The translations under genes were made by a program, and so were the position numbers. A stretch of 36,010 nt of DNA from an uncultured bacterium. GTDB taxonomy: Bacteria > Bacillota_I > Bacilli_A > RFN20 > CAG-826. Below, piece by piece: positions 1-8,238 of the stretch; position 1 is the first letter of the stretch; each line of letters starts with the position of its first letter. The stretch spans positions 1 to 36,010 of the forward strand of contig CASFRI010000021.1 of assembly GCA_949297055.1 (NCBI GenBank), given 5' to 3'. Below the pieces are notes generated by a model, which was not told the DNA's origin, searched no databases, and saw only the letters and a list, made by a program, of their open reading frames with translations.

Positions 1-1
1 A

Positions 2-1033
2 GTGGAATTACCTTTTAATTATTTAAACAAACTAAGGAAAAATACGAAAAAATTAATAGCGTTAATGTCGAGTAAAATTGAAGGTAATCCCTTAGATTAT
101 AAAGCCGCGAGTGAAGCCATTTCTTCTAAAAACAGACATTTGCTTAAGCCCGAGCAAGAAGTAAGAAATTATTTTAATGCCTTAACCTATTTAGAGGATG
201 CGTTAAAGAAAAGAAGAGAAGTTGATATCGATTTATTATTGACCCTACAAAGGATAATTGTAGAAGGGGAAGGTAAAGAAAAAGTTGGTATAAGAAACGC
301 TATACCGGCTGGTTTTGTTTTTGCAGTTTACGATAACAAAACAAAAAATATCGAATATATTCCGCCCGCAAAAGAAGATATTAAGCCTTTGTTAAATGAA
401 CTTTTTTCTTATTTGAACAATTCAAGTGATCATCCACTTATCAAAGCAGCGACTTTACATTATCAACTTGTCACTATTCATCCTTTTGAAGACGGAAACG
501 GAAGAAGTGCAAGATTATTATCTTCTTATTATTTAGATTTAAATGGTTATGGCTTCGCTAATATTGGTTCGTTAGAAGAATATTTTTATTACAATTTAGA
601 CGAATATTATAAATCATTACAAATGGGCTTACCGCCTCTATATTACGAAGGAAGAAATGAACCCCCTCATCCTAATATCTGGTTTAAATATTATTTACGC
701 ATGTTTGATTTATATTCTAGCAAAGTATTAGAAGTAGCTAGAAGCCAAGATGAAGAATGGATTCTTAATTCTTTAGATCATTTAAATAACAAAGAAAAAC
801 AATTTCTACTTTTTCTTTTAGATGAAAATATTTATCAATTTAGTCCAATTTATCTTGCTAAAAGATTAAAAGTTAGTAATCGTACGATTATCAATTGGAG
901 CAGCGCTTTATGTTTGAATAACTTCTTAGTACCCCATCTAGTTAACAAGCGTATAACGCATTATGGATTATCTAAATCTATTCAAGAAAACAAGAAGAGA
1001 ATGAAGTCACTAATGGAGAAGGTAATTCTTTAA
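2..1033 (+). CDS. Fic family protein (Fic domain plus C-terminal winged helix), probably 5'-truncated by the window edge
   Basis: Fic enzymes transfer AMP or another nucleotide part to hydroxyl side chains of target proteins. The catalytic motif HPFEDGNGR is intact at about residues 160-168 of the visible frame. An inhibitory-helix motif of the [S/T]xxxE[G/N] type (SSKIEGN) is at residues 23-29, placing the protein in the class with an N-terminal auto-inhibitory helix. The last 80 residues look like a winged helix (around SPIYLAKRLKVSNRTI), as in many stand-alone Fic proteins. Only 22 residues precede the inhibitory motif, fewer than usual, and the first visible codon is GTG at base 2, so the true start probably lies upstream of the window. 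The target is unknown. No small antitoxin gene is visible beside it. Confidence 0.85.
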   Translation: MELPFNYLNKLRKNTKKLIALMSSKIEGNPLDYKAASEAISSKNRHLLKPEQEVRNYFNALTYLEDALKKRREVDIDLLLTLQRIIVEGEGKEKVGIRNAIPAGFVFAVYDNKTKNIEYIPPAKEDIKPLLNELFSYLNNSSDHPLIKAATLHYQLVTIHPFEDGNGRSARLLSSYYLDLNGYGFANIGSLEEYFYYNLDEYYKSLQMGLPPLYYEGRNEPPHPNIWFKYYLRMFDLYSSKVLEVARSQDEEWILNSLDHLNNKEKQFLLFLLDENIYQFSPIYLAKRLKVSNRTIINWSSALCLNNFLVPHLVNKRITHYGLSKSIQENKKRMKSLMEKVIL

Positions 1034-1085
1034 TTGCACAATTTTTAATTAAGAAATCAAATATTTTACAAAGTATCAAACTTTC

Positions 1086-2483
1086 TTAATCAAATATCTC
1101 ATCGATCGTTTTAGTCGTTATTTTTTCTTTATCATTTTCGTTTAAGAATAAAGAGAAATAATAGAAAGGAAGTGTTAAAATCTTATTTTTTTCATCGTAA
1201 CCATAGCGATTAGAAGATACTTTGATCGCTAAAGTGTTTTTATTGTGCATTCTAAACTCATCTAATGAATTTAAAGCGCCTCTAGTTTTCTTACAATCGA
1301 TAGGAACGACATTTCCATCTAAATCGATCAAATATTCGATTTCACTATTTCTTTTTCCTTTCCAATAATATAAAGGATAATTTCTCGCTGTTAATTCGAT
1401 GGAAAGATAATTTTCGTAATAAATTCCAGAAAGCGATTTATCTTTATTAAAAATAAAATTTTTAGCGTTTAAGCCACTTTGAAAAGTGAATATACCCATA
1501 TCCGCTAGGTAGAGGCGATAAGAAGAAGTTTCTTTAGCGATTAATGGATAAGTTACCCTCTCTTTTAATAAAGAAGATTTATTGATGATATTAGCGGTCT
1601 CCAACCATTCTATCGGAGTGAAGATATCGCGAGATTTATAATTTTTGTTTATTAAAGATGGTTTAAAATTTTTATTTTCCTTATTTAGTTGAGTGTAGAT
1701 GTTACTAAAGATGGACCTACTTTTTAGTATCGATTCTTTGCTAGCTTGATATAATTCCATATCGTTTAAATAATCATCGTATATCTCTTTTATCTTTTTA
1801 TTTACTTTATTGTATGCTAGTAGCGTATCATCTTTCGCTTTGATGAATGTATCAACTGCTTCTGGCATACCGCCTACGAAAAGATAATCGTAAAAAATAT
1901 CCATCAATTCTTCATGAATGCTAGAGTTTAGAACAGTTTTATCTAAGAAAGATTTTTTTAAAAAATCATAAGCGGATTTTCTATAGTTATATAAAAATTC
2001 ATCGAAGGTTAAAGGATAAATCGTGAGTTTATTTATATTACCGACTGGAAATAAAAACCCCTTATTAGCGAATCCACCTCTTTTATGCGATTGTCTATGA
2101 AGTTTAATTCTTACTAGAGAGCCTGTAACGATGAGAGGAATTTCTTTTTTCTGTTCGTTAAAATGTTTCATCATCTTAATGAGAGGCAAACATTCTTGTA
2201 CTTCATCAAAAATGAGCAAGTGGCTGCCATCTGGCACAAAATCATAATTGATTTGAATGTATTGTAACACTTTTGTTAAATTATCGTTTCGATAGACGAA
2301 ATCGACGAAATCAGGTTCGTTGGAACAATCGATGCGCACATATTTATTTTTATAAAATTGTTCAGCGAATAAATTTTTAATTAGATAAGTTTTGCCTACC
2401 TGTCTTGCGCCTATGACAAGTAAAGGCTTCCTATCCGGATCTTCATTCCATGCGATTAAATCCTTAAGATACTTTCTTTCCAT
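1086..2483 (-). CDS. AAA_14/DUF4143 family P-loop ATPase
   Basis: A 465-residue ATPase of the AAA_14 plus DUF4143 architecture. Walker A is GARQVGKT at residues 25-32 and Walker B is LLIFDE ending at about residue 94. The C-terminal third carries the DUF4143 signature (YYENYLSIELTAR, then WKGKRNSEIEYLID and VPIDCKK), which resembles a PD-(D/E)xK nuclease-like fold. The family is widespread and its function is unsettled. I chose the ATG at 2483 because GGTGA lies 4 nt upstream and the family usually begins just before ERKYL. An in-frame ATG at 2516 would add 11 residues encoded by a repeat copy. The gene converges on the Fic gene at 2-1033. Its upstream DNA holds three 34-bp-phased repeats and a coupled leader ORF, described separately. 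Confidence 0.85.
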   Translation of the reverse strand: MERKYLKDLIAWNEDPDRKPLLVIGARQVGKTYLIKNLFAEQFYKNKYVRIDCSNEPDFVDFVYRNDNLTKVLQYIQINYDFVPDGSHLLIFDEVQECLPLIKMMKHFNEQKKEIPLIVTGSLVRIKLHRQSHKRGGFANKGFLFPVGNINKLTIYPLTFDEFLYNYRKSAYDFLKKSFLDKTVLNSSIHEELMDIFYDYLFVGGMPEAVDTFIKAKDDTLLAYNKVNKKIKEIYDDYLNDMELYQASKESILKSRSIFSNIYTQLNKENKNFKPSLINKNYKSRDIFTPIEWLETANIINKSSLLKERVTYPLIAKETSSYRLYLADMGIFTFQSGLNAKNFIFNKDKSLSGIYYENYLSIELTARNYPLYYWKGKRNSEIEYLIDLDGNVVPIDCKKTRGALNSLDEFRMHNKNTLAIKVSSNRYGYDEKNKILTLPFYYFSLFLNENDKEKITTKTIDEIFD

Positions 2484-2487
2484 AAAA

Positions 2488-2562
2488 TCACCATATCTTG
2501 CACCTTTTGACAGCATTTAATGTATCATATCTTGCACCTTTTGACAACTTATTCTTCTCCAT
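2488..2562 (-). CDS. Possible 24-codon leader peptide ORF upstream of the AAA_14 ATPase
   Basis: On the minus strand the most upstream repeat copy gives AAAAGGTG-CAAGAT-ATG, a Shine-Dalgarno-like run at good spacing to an ATG at 2562. The ORF runs through the other two copies: the middle one is read as LSKGARY and the last, in another phase, as VKRCKIW. It stops at the TGA at 2488-2490. That stop lies inside the GGTGA in front of the ATPase start, leaving a 4-nt gap to its ATG. This arrangement fits translational coupling. There is no protein-level evidence; the ORF may simply be a by-product of the repeats. Confidence 0.3.
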   Translation of the reverse strand: MEKNKLSKGARYDTLNAVKRCKIW

Positions 2563-2580
2563 ATCTTGCACCTTTTTACA
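2491..2580 (-). repeat. Three phased repeats (unit about 22 bp, period 34 bp) upstream of the ATPase
   Basis: On the + strand the unit CATATCTTGCACCTTTTGACA occurs with its 'atatcttg' at 2493, 2527 and 2561, exactly 34 bp apart both times. The third copy differs only near its end (TTTTTACA). Spacers are 12-13 bp and unrelated to each other. On the minus (coding) strand each copy reads TGTCAAAAGGTGCAAGATATG, which contains an SD-like AAAGGTG and an ATG 6 nt further on. The copies lie directly in front of the ATPase start. Operator array, translational control element and phase-variable repeat are all possible. Confidence 0.85.
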
Positions 2581-2667
2581 CCTTTGCTATTATCTAGTTT
2601 TCAAAATGATAAGTTACACTTATCATATGTTTTTTACTTTATTAAAATTTAAAAATTATTAATGACA

Positions 2668-2712
2668 TTAAAAAAGCTGCCCTTTAGAAACGAGTCTAAC
2701 GAGCAGCTTTTA
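2668..2712 (-). terminator. Rho-independent terminator of ppdK
   Basis: The arms AAAAGCTGC (2672-2680) and GCAGCTTTT (2703-2711) form a 9-bp stem, with an inner 5-bp stem TTAGA/TCTAA (2684-2688/2695-2699). Read on the minus strand the right side runs into TTTTTT. It lies 30-70 nt after the ppdK stop. Confidence 0.8.
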
Positions 2713-2740
2713 AGCGTTAGTGTAAGACGATTAGAAACAA

Positions 2741-5374
2741 TTATTTCTTTTCGTGTTTGATGTGTGCTTGCGCCGCGGCAAGACGGGCGACAGGAACACG
2801 GAATGGTGAACAAGAAACGTAATCTAAACCAACTTCTTCAAAGAAATCAATTGAGACTGGATCACCACCAACTTCACCACAGACACCAAGGTGTAATTGT
2901 GGGTTCGTAGATCTTCCTTTCTTAGAAGCCATATCCACTAATTGACCAACGCCTTTCACATCGATCGTTTGGAATGGATCTTGTTCAAAGATCTTAGTTT
3001 CATAATATTTTGGTAAGAATTTACCAGCATCGTCACGGCTAAAGCCAAATGTCATTTGGGTTAAGTCGTTCGTACCGAAGGAGAAGAATTCAGCTTCAGT
3101 CGCGATTTCATCTGCAAGTAAGGCCGCGCGCGGGATTTCAATCATCGTGCCAACGTGATAATGTAATTCAACTTTTGCATCAGCGATAATCTTATCCGCG
3201 GTTTCGGTGATGATATTTTTCACGAACTTAAATTCTTTAAGATCTAAGGTTAAAGGAATCATAATTTCAGGTTCAATCTTCTTACCTAAATCAATTTGTG
3301 CTTTAATGGCTGCTTCGATAATAGCGGTAGCTTGCATTCTTGCAATTTCTGGATAAGAAACGTCAAGACGGCAACCACGGTGACCCATCATTGGGTTAAA
3401 TTCGTGTAAGTAAGCGATACGGTCTTTAATGACAGCAACGCTCGTATTAAGTGCTTTCGCTAATTCTTCAATCTTATCTTCTTCTTGTGGTAAGAATTCG
3501 TGTAGAGGTGGATCAAGTAAACGTACGTTAACGTTTAAACCATCCATCGCCATATATAACTTATAGAAGTCATCACGTTGATAAGGAAGAAGTTCTGCTA
3601 AAGCATCTTCTCTACCTTTCGTATCATCGGAAAGAATCATCTTTCTCATGTGGAAGATACGATCTTTATCAAAGAACATATGTTCAGTACGGCATAAGCC
3701 AATACCTTGTGCACCAAATTTCTTGGCTTGAATTGCATCTCTTGGCGTATCAGCGTTCGCACGGACGAGTAATCTTCTATTGGCATCAGCCCAACCCATT
3801 AAGCGACCGAAGTCACCAGTGAGTTCAGGTTCAACTTTCTTGACATCGACGTCATAGACGTAACCTGTCGAGCCATCGATTGATAAAACATCTTGGTCGG
3901 TGAATGTTCTATCACCAAGTTTTACTAAACGCGCTTCTTCATCGACGACGATAGCAGAACATCCTGCGACGCAGCATTTACCCATACCACGAGCGACGAC
4001 GGCTGCGTGAGAAGTCATACCGCCTCTCATCGTTAAGATACCTTCTGCTGCTACCATACCTTCGATATCTTCAGGTGAAGTTTCTGCTCTAACTAAGACG
4101 ACTTTTTCACCTTTGGCGTGTCTTTCAGCGGCTTCTTTAGCGTCGAAACAAATCTTACCAGTTGCTGCACCTGGTGAGGCTGGTAAACCAGTAGCGATAG
4201 GTTTGATAGCTTTTAACGCTGCTTGATCAAAGCTTGGGTGTAATAAAGCATCTAAGGATTTTGGTTCGACTCTTAAGACAGCTTCTTTTTCATCGATGAT
4301 ACCTTCATCCACTAAATCGCAAGCGATCTTTAAGGCTGCATTAGGAGTTCTTTTACCATTTCTTGTTTGTAAGAAATAGAGTTTACCGTCTTCGACGGTG
4401 AATTCCATATCTTGCATATCTTTATAATGGTTTTCCATAAGTTTGATCGTTTTGACGAATTGATCGTAAACTTCTGGCATTCTCTTTTGCAATTCTTCGA
4501 TGTGAAGAGGGGTACGAATACCAGCGACGACGTCTTCGCCTTGAGCGTTTGGTAAATATTCAGCAAAAACTTTCTTTTCACCAGTAGCAGGGGAACGAGA
4601 GAAGGCCACGCCTGTACCGGAAGTTTCGCCCTTGTTACCAAAGACCATCGATTGAACGTTGACAGCGGTGCCCCAGGAATAAGGAATGTTATTCATCTTA
4701 CGATAAATATTCGCGCGTTCATTATCCCAAGAACGGAAAACAGCAGTGACAGCTTCAATTAATTGAACTTTTGGATCTTGTGGGAATTCTTCACTGAAGA
4801 CTTTCTTATAATAAGCCTTATATTCTTTCACTAAATCTTTAAGTTCTTCTGCGGTTACTTCTGTATCGAGTTTGTAACCTCTTTTTTCTTTAAGTTCATC
4901 GAGCATCTTATCCATGTCAGTGCGTGGATGACCTTTTGCGATGTTTGTGAACATTAAAATGAAACGACGGTAGCAATCGTAAGCGAAACGATCATTACTT
5001 GTTTCTTTAGCTAAGACTTCAACAGTCTTATCGTTAAGACCAAGGTTAAGGATAGTATCCATCATACCTGGCATACTGACTCTTGCTCCGGAACGAACAC
5101 TTACGAGCAATGGTTTGTGATCGCCACCGAAAGCTTTGCCAGTTTCATTTTCGACTTCCTTAATAGCAGCGAAAATATCTTTCACTAAATATTCTGGAAG
5201 TACTTTTTTGTTCTCGTAATAAAGAGTGCATGCTTCAGTTGAAATTGTAAAGCCTTGTGGAATGGGAACCCCAATGTGGGTCATTTCAGCAAGACCAGCA
5301 CCTTTACCACCGAGGAGTTCTTTGCCTAAGCCATAGGCATCCTTGAAACTATAGACATATTTCTTTTGTTCCAT
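2741..5374 (-). CDS. ppdK: Pyruvate, phosphate dikinase
   Basis: PPDK interconverts pyruvate + ATP + Pi and phosphoenolpyruvate + AMP + PPi in the cytosol. In fermentative gut bacteria it commonly works with or instead of pyruvate kinase. At 877 residues the length is standard. The N-terminal nucleotide-binding domain starts KDAYGLGKELLGGKGAGLAEM. The phosphohistidine swivel motif GGMTSHAAVVARGMGKCCVAG places the carrier His at residue 456. The C-terminal PEP/pyruvate barrel has IGLCRTEHMFF and CGEVGGDP, with the active-site Cys at about 832. A strong GGAGG lies 8 nt before the ATG. The gene stands alone with its own terminator. A 20-bp inverted repeat 35-54 bp upstream of the start may be an operator. 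Confidence 0.98.
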   Translation of the reverse strand: MEQKKYVYSFKDAYGLGKELLGGKGAGLAEMTHIGVPIPQGFTISTEACTLYYENKKVLPEYLVKDIFAAIKEVENETGKAFGGDHKPLLVSVRSGARVSMPGMMDTILNLGLNDKTVEVLAKETSNDRFAYDCYRRFILMFTNIAKGHPRTDMDKMLDELKEKRGYKLDTEVTAEELKDLVKEYKAYYKKVFSEEFPQDPKVQLIEAVTAVFRSWDNERANIYRKMNNIPYSWGTAVNVQSMVFGNKGETSGTGVAFSRSPATGEKKVFAEYLPNAQGEDVVAGIRTPLHIEELQKRMPEVYDQFVKTIKLMENHYKDMQDMEFTVEDGKLYFLQTRNGKRTPNAALKIACDLVDEGIIDEKEAVLRVEPKSLDALLHPSFDQAALKAIKPIATGLPASPGAATGKICFDAKEAAERHAKGEKVVLVRAETSPEDIEGMVAAEGILTMRGGMTSHAAVVARGMGKCCVAGCSAIVVDEEARLVKLGDRTFTDQDVLSIDGSTGYVYDVDVKKVEPELTGDFGRLMGWADANRRLLVRANADTPRDAIQAKKFGAQGIGLCRTEHMFFDKDRIFHMRKMILSDDTKGREDALAELLPYQRDDFYKLYMAMDGLNVNVRLLDPPLHEFLPQEEDKIEELAKALNTSVAVIKDRIAYLHEFNPMMGHRGCRLDVSYPEIARMQATAIIEAAIKAQIDLGKKIEPEIMIPLTLDLKEFKFVKNIITETADKIIADAKVELHYHVGTMIEIPRAALLADEIATEAEFFSFGTNDLTQMTFGFSRDDAGKFLPKYYETKIFEQDPFQTIDVKGVGQLVDMASKKGRSTNPQLHLGVCGEVGGDPVSIDFFEEVGLDYVSCSPFRVPVARLAAAQAHIKHEKK

Positions 5375-5408
5375 GTTTTTCCTCCATTCATGGTTTCATT
5401 TCGTGAGT

Positions 5409-5428
5409 TGTGATAACTTTTTATCACA
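5409..5428 (-). promoter_or_regulatory. 20-bp inverted repeat upstream of ppdK, candidate operator
   Basis: TGTGATAA-CTTT-TTATCACA is a perfect 8-bp inverted repeat with a 4-nt centre. It lies between a plausible -10 (TAAAAT or TATAGT on the minus strand, about 5440-5475) and the ppdK RBS. The TGTGA/TCACA half sites resemble CRP/FNR or Rex sites, but their 10-nt separation does not fit those consensus spacings. The regulator is unknown. It could also be a small mRNA hairpin. Confidence 0.45.
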
Positions 5429-5542
5429 CCAAAAAAGATTTTAGCAAATTTCTTTGATTTTTACTATATTTTTGTGTGCGTGTGCGAAAATTCTACTGAA
5501 AGGATTACTGATTAATTTATAAATATTGTTAGCGTTTCCCCA

Positions 5543-6403
5543 TTATTTCGTGAGTAAAAAATGCATTGCATCAACAAAATACTTCGACCAGAAATCTTCA
5601 TGATGAATATGTTTTGTATCCATCACTAAGGTGACTTCGTTTTGTTTATAACCGTGTCGTAATAGATATTTGTAAGCGGTGTAAGTTGATTCGATGAACA
5701 AATGTTCGAAATCTTTTCCTCCGACGAGCATCGCTATATTAACTTTATATTCTGGATTTAATTTGATGACATCATTTAAGAAATTTCTTAAATTAGATTT
5801 ATTCATCAAAAATAAAGCTGGGGAAAAAGCAAGCGCACCTTTGATGTATGGGGCTTTATAAAAGGCAGCGTAGAAAGTAATGAGACCACCCATCGATGAG
5901 CCACCAAAGTAGGTGTGATCTCTATCTTCAAGTGTTCTAAAATTTTGATCGATGATAGGTTTTAAAGTATCGAAGAAATAATCGAGATATAATTCCCCGC
6001 AACGCTCTAATTTGTCCATGCCTTTGATTTGTCTTCTTACCACTTTTGCGATAGATGGAGTCATCTCTGCACCTCTCGCCCCGCTATTTTTGGGACAATC
6101 AAGACCGACGTAAATTAAACCATCATAACCTTCTTTCATCAAAGTATGATTATGCTCATCGATATTCCATTCGCCATAAGCGCTTAAATATTTATCGACG
6201 AGATTTTGTCCGTCCGCCATATACATGACAGCGTATCTTTTATTTTCATTTTGAAAATAATCAAAAGGTACGAACACTCTTACCATCCTTTTAGGTTCAA
6301 CCGGTAATGGAGTGTTCATTTCCGCTTCGTAAAGATAACCATATTTGATATTATTTGGTCTTTTAGTGTGAAGTTTAAATGGTCCAATATTTTTTAAGAT
6401 CAT
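5543..6403 (-). CDS. Putative esterase, alpha/beta hydrolase fold (esterase D/Fes-like)
   Basis: A 286-residue serine hydrolase without signal peptide, so probably cytoplasmic. The nucleophile elbow FGGSSMGG puts the catalytic Ser at residue 170. MYMADGQNL near residue 61 matches the 'D/NGQ' oxyanion strand of the esterase D/enterochelin-esterase-like family, and the late HIHHEDFW segment supplies the likely catalytic His. Substrates of this family range from siderophore esters to acylated sugars, and none can be chosen here. The start ATG overlaps the stop of the upstream ABC gene (ATGA), so it is the last gene of the tetR-ABC-ABC-esterase operon. It may therefore act on the compound the transporter exports, but that is inference. 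Confidence 0.8.
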   Translation of the reverse strand: MILKNIGPFKLHTKRPNNIKYGYLYEAEMNTPLPVEPKRMVRVFVPFDYFQNENKRYAVMYMADGQNLVDKYLSAYGEWNIDEHNHTLMKEGYDGLIYVGLDCPKNSGARGAEMTPSIAKVVRRQIKGMDKLERCGELYLDYFFDTLKPIIDQNFRTLEDRDHTYFGGSSMGGLITFYAAFYKAPYIKGALAFSPALFLMNKSNLRNFLNDVIKLNPEYKVNIAMLVGGKDFEHLFIESTYTAYKYLLRHGYKQNEVTLVMDTKHIHHEDFWSKYFVDAMHFLLTK

Positions 6404-8238
6404 GTATCACTTACCTCCTCTTCATTTGTTCTACCTGAGAATTGAGCGTTATATAATTCCGCATAGAAACCATTTTGGGCTAATAAAGATTTATGATTGC
6501 CCTTTTCTATTATTTTACCTTTATTCATGACAAGAATCATCTTTGCACCTTTAATAGTGGAAAGACGGTGAGCGATGATAAAAGAAGTTCTTCCCTCCAT
6601 CATTTTATTCATCACTTCTTGAATTTCTACTTCCGTGCGCGTATCGACGCTTGAAGTAGCCTCGTCTAAGATGAGCATTTTTGGCTTAGACACCATTGCT
6701 CTTGCAATAGTGAGCAATTGTCTTTGACCTTGGGAAATGTTCGTGCCATCTTCATTTAGCATGAAATCGTAACCACCCGGTAAGGTTTTGATGAAGTGGT
6801 GAGCTTTAGCTTTCTTAGCGGCTTCGATCACTTCTTCATCGCTGGCGTCTTGTCTACCATAACGAATGTTATCTCTAATCGTTCCTTCAAAAAGCCAAGT
6901 ATCTTGTAAAACCATGCCTACCGCACCTCTTAAGGCTTTTCTTGTATAGTGTTTAGTGTCGACACCATCTAAGATAATTTCTCCTTTATCAATTTCATAG
7001 AAACGCATAAGTAAGTTGACGATTGTTGTTTTACCAGCACCTGTTGGCCCCACAATAGCGACACTATCGCCTGGATGAACAGTAAGATTTAAGTCTTCAA
7101 TTAAAGGTTTATCTTTGTTATAAGAGAAGGCGACATCTTTTAAGACCATTTCACCTTGGATATTATCTTCGCTATCGATCGCATCTTCTAAATCAGGTTT
7201 TTCTTCTTTTTGATCTAAAAGATCATAAATTCTTTCTCCTGCCGCGACGGTCGATTGAATAGTGGAAGAAATTTGACCGATATTTTGGAAAGGTTGTTGG
7301 AATAAATTTAAGAATAAGAAGAACGCAACCATATTAGCGATATCACTAAGTAAACCTCCAACGACACAGACGAAGACGAAACCTAAATTAGAAATAAATC
7401 TCATGCTCGGGAAAATTAAAGATGATAAGAATTGTGACCATCTATCAGCTTTAGTTAATTCTTTATTAACAATTTCAAAATCTTCTTTTGTTTCTTCTTC
7501 CATATTGAAAAGCTTAATAACTTTATAACCAGAGAAGTTTTCTTCAGCAACGCCTTCAAGTTGAGAAAGTTTTAAACGATATTTAGCAAATTGTTTTTGG
7601 GCTTTGATAGCAATCATGACAGTTACTAAAATCGTGATTGGTAAGATAGCAAAAGAAATGAGAGCAAGTTGCCAAGAAGAAACAAGCATCGCTACGACGA
7701 CAGCGATAAATAAAGAAATTGAATAAATTAATTGATTAATAATTTGTCTTAATGATTGTGAAATTGTATCGACGTCCGCGGTACCTCTTGTAAGAATTGT
7801 TCCATACGTATGAGCGTCAAAATAAGAAAGCGGTAAGCGGTCTAATTTATCTCTTACTCTCGCTCTTAAGTTATAAGCATATTTCGCAGCGATGGTAACG
7901 ATGATGAAATCAGCAACCCAGTTAAATATCGCACTTGCGACATATAAAGCAAGCATCGTTCCAAAGGCTAAGAAAGTATTACCCCAGTTGATGTTCAATA
8001 CGCCTGTTTGAGGATTAACAATTAAGATTTGGCCAATTAAATAATCTTCTGAAATAGTGTTACGTAACACTATTGGAGTGATGACTGTAAAGATAGCTGA
8101 AGCGATAAGAAATATAGCAACGATGATAAAGAGAGGATATTGAGGCTTAAAATCACCTAATAATCTTTTAAAAGATTTTTTAAAATGTTGAGGCTTAATA
8201 GCGTGCCCAACTTTTCCACGTGGCGGCATCTTACTCAC
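6400..8238 (-). CDS. ABC exporter half, consensus NBD (multidrug/lipid type, heterodimer partner B)
   Basis: A 612-residue fused membrane/ATPase half-transporter. A six-helix exporter domain (about residues 35-330) precedes the NBD. Walker A is GPTGAGKT (397-404), the signature is ISQGQ (501-505), Walker B ends LDEATS with the catalytic Glu at about 526, and the switch His is at about 557. Its ATP site residues are canonical apart from ISQGQ in place of LSGGQ. With the adjacent partner it matches the heterodimeric LmrCD/BmrCD/TM287-288 group, which exports drugs or lipophilic compounds. It overlaps the upstream ABC gene by 8 nt and the downstream esterase by 4 nt. Confidence 0.92.
   Translation of the reverse strand: MSKMPPRGKVGHAIKPQHFKKSFKRLLGDFKPQYPLFIIVAIFLIASAIFTVITPIVLRNTISEDYLIGQILIVNPQTGVLNINWGNTFLAFGTMLALYVASAIFNWVADFIIVTIAAKYAYNLRARVRDKLDRLPLSYFDAHTYGTILTRGTADVDTISQSLRQIINQLIYSISLFIAVVVAMLVSSWQLALISFAILPITILVTVMIAIKAQKQFAKYRLKLSQLEGVAEENFSGYKVIKLFNMEEETKEDFEIVNKELTKADRWSQFLSSLIFPSMRFISNLGFVFVCVVGGLLSDIANMVAFFLFLNLFQQPFQNIGQISSTIQSTVAAGERIYDLLDQKEEKPDLEDAIDSEDNIQGEMVLKDVAFSYNKDKPLIEDLNLTVHPGDSVAIVGPTGAGKTTIVNLLMRFYEIDKGEIILDGVDTKHYTRKALRGAVGMVLQDTWLFEGTIRDNIRYGRQDASDEEVIEAAKKAKAHHFIKTLPGGYDFMLNEDGTNISQGQRQLLTIARAMVSKPKMLILDEATSSVDTRTEVEIQEVMNKMMEGRTSFIIAHRLSTIKGAKMILVMNKGKIIEKGNHKSLLAQNGFYAELYNAQFSGRTNEEEVSDT

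Noticed and set aside
1048-1090. Terminator between the converging first Fic gene and the ATPase (ATTAAGAAA/TTTCTTAAT)
   Set aside because: The arms pair, but the loop is 25 nt, there is no T-run, and the right arm is inside the ATPase stop region.
2491-2580. CRISPR array suggested by regular 34-bp repeats
   Set aside because: Only three units with 12-13-bp spacers, no cas genes, and the last unit runs into the ATPase start.
4330-4641. 103-codon ORF inside ppdK
   Set aside because: Shadow frame of a clearly coding ppdK region, with no SD and no recognisable family.
5409-5428. Rex or CRP site before ppdK
   Set aside because: Half sites resemble them but the TGTGA to TCACA distance is 10 nt instead of 6, so I left the regulator unnamed.
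6540-6560. Fourth copy of the ATPase repeat (TTTGCACCTTTAAT)
   Set aside because: Inside an ABC transporter coding region, matches only about 11 bases, and has no 34-bp neighbours.
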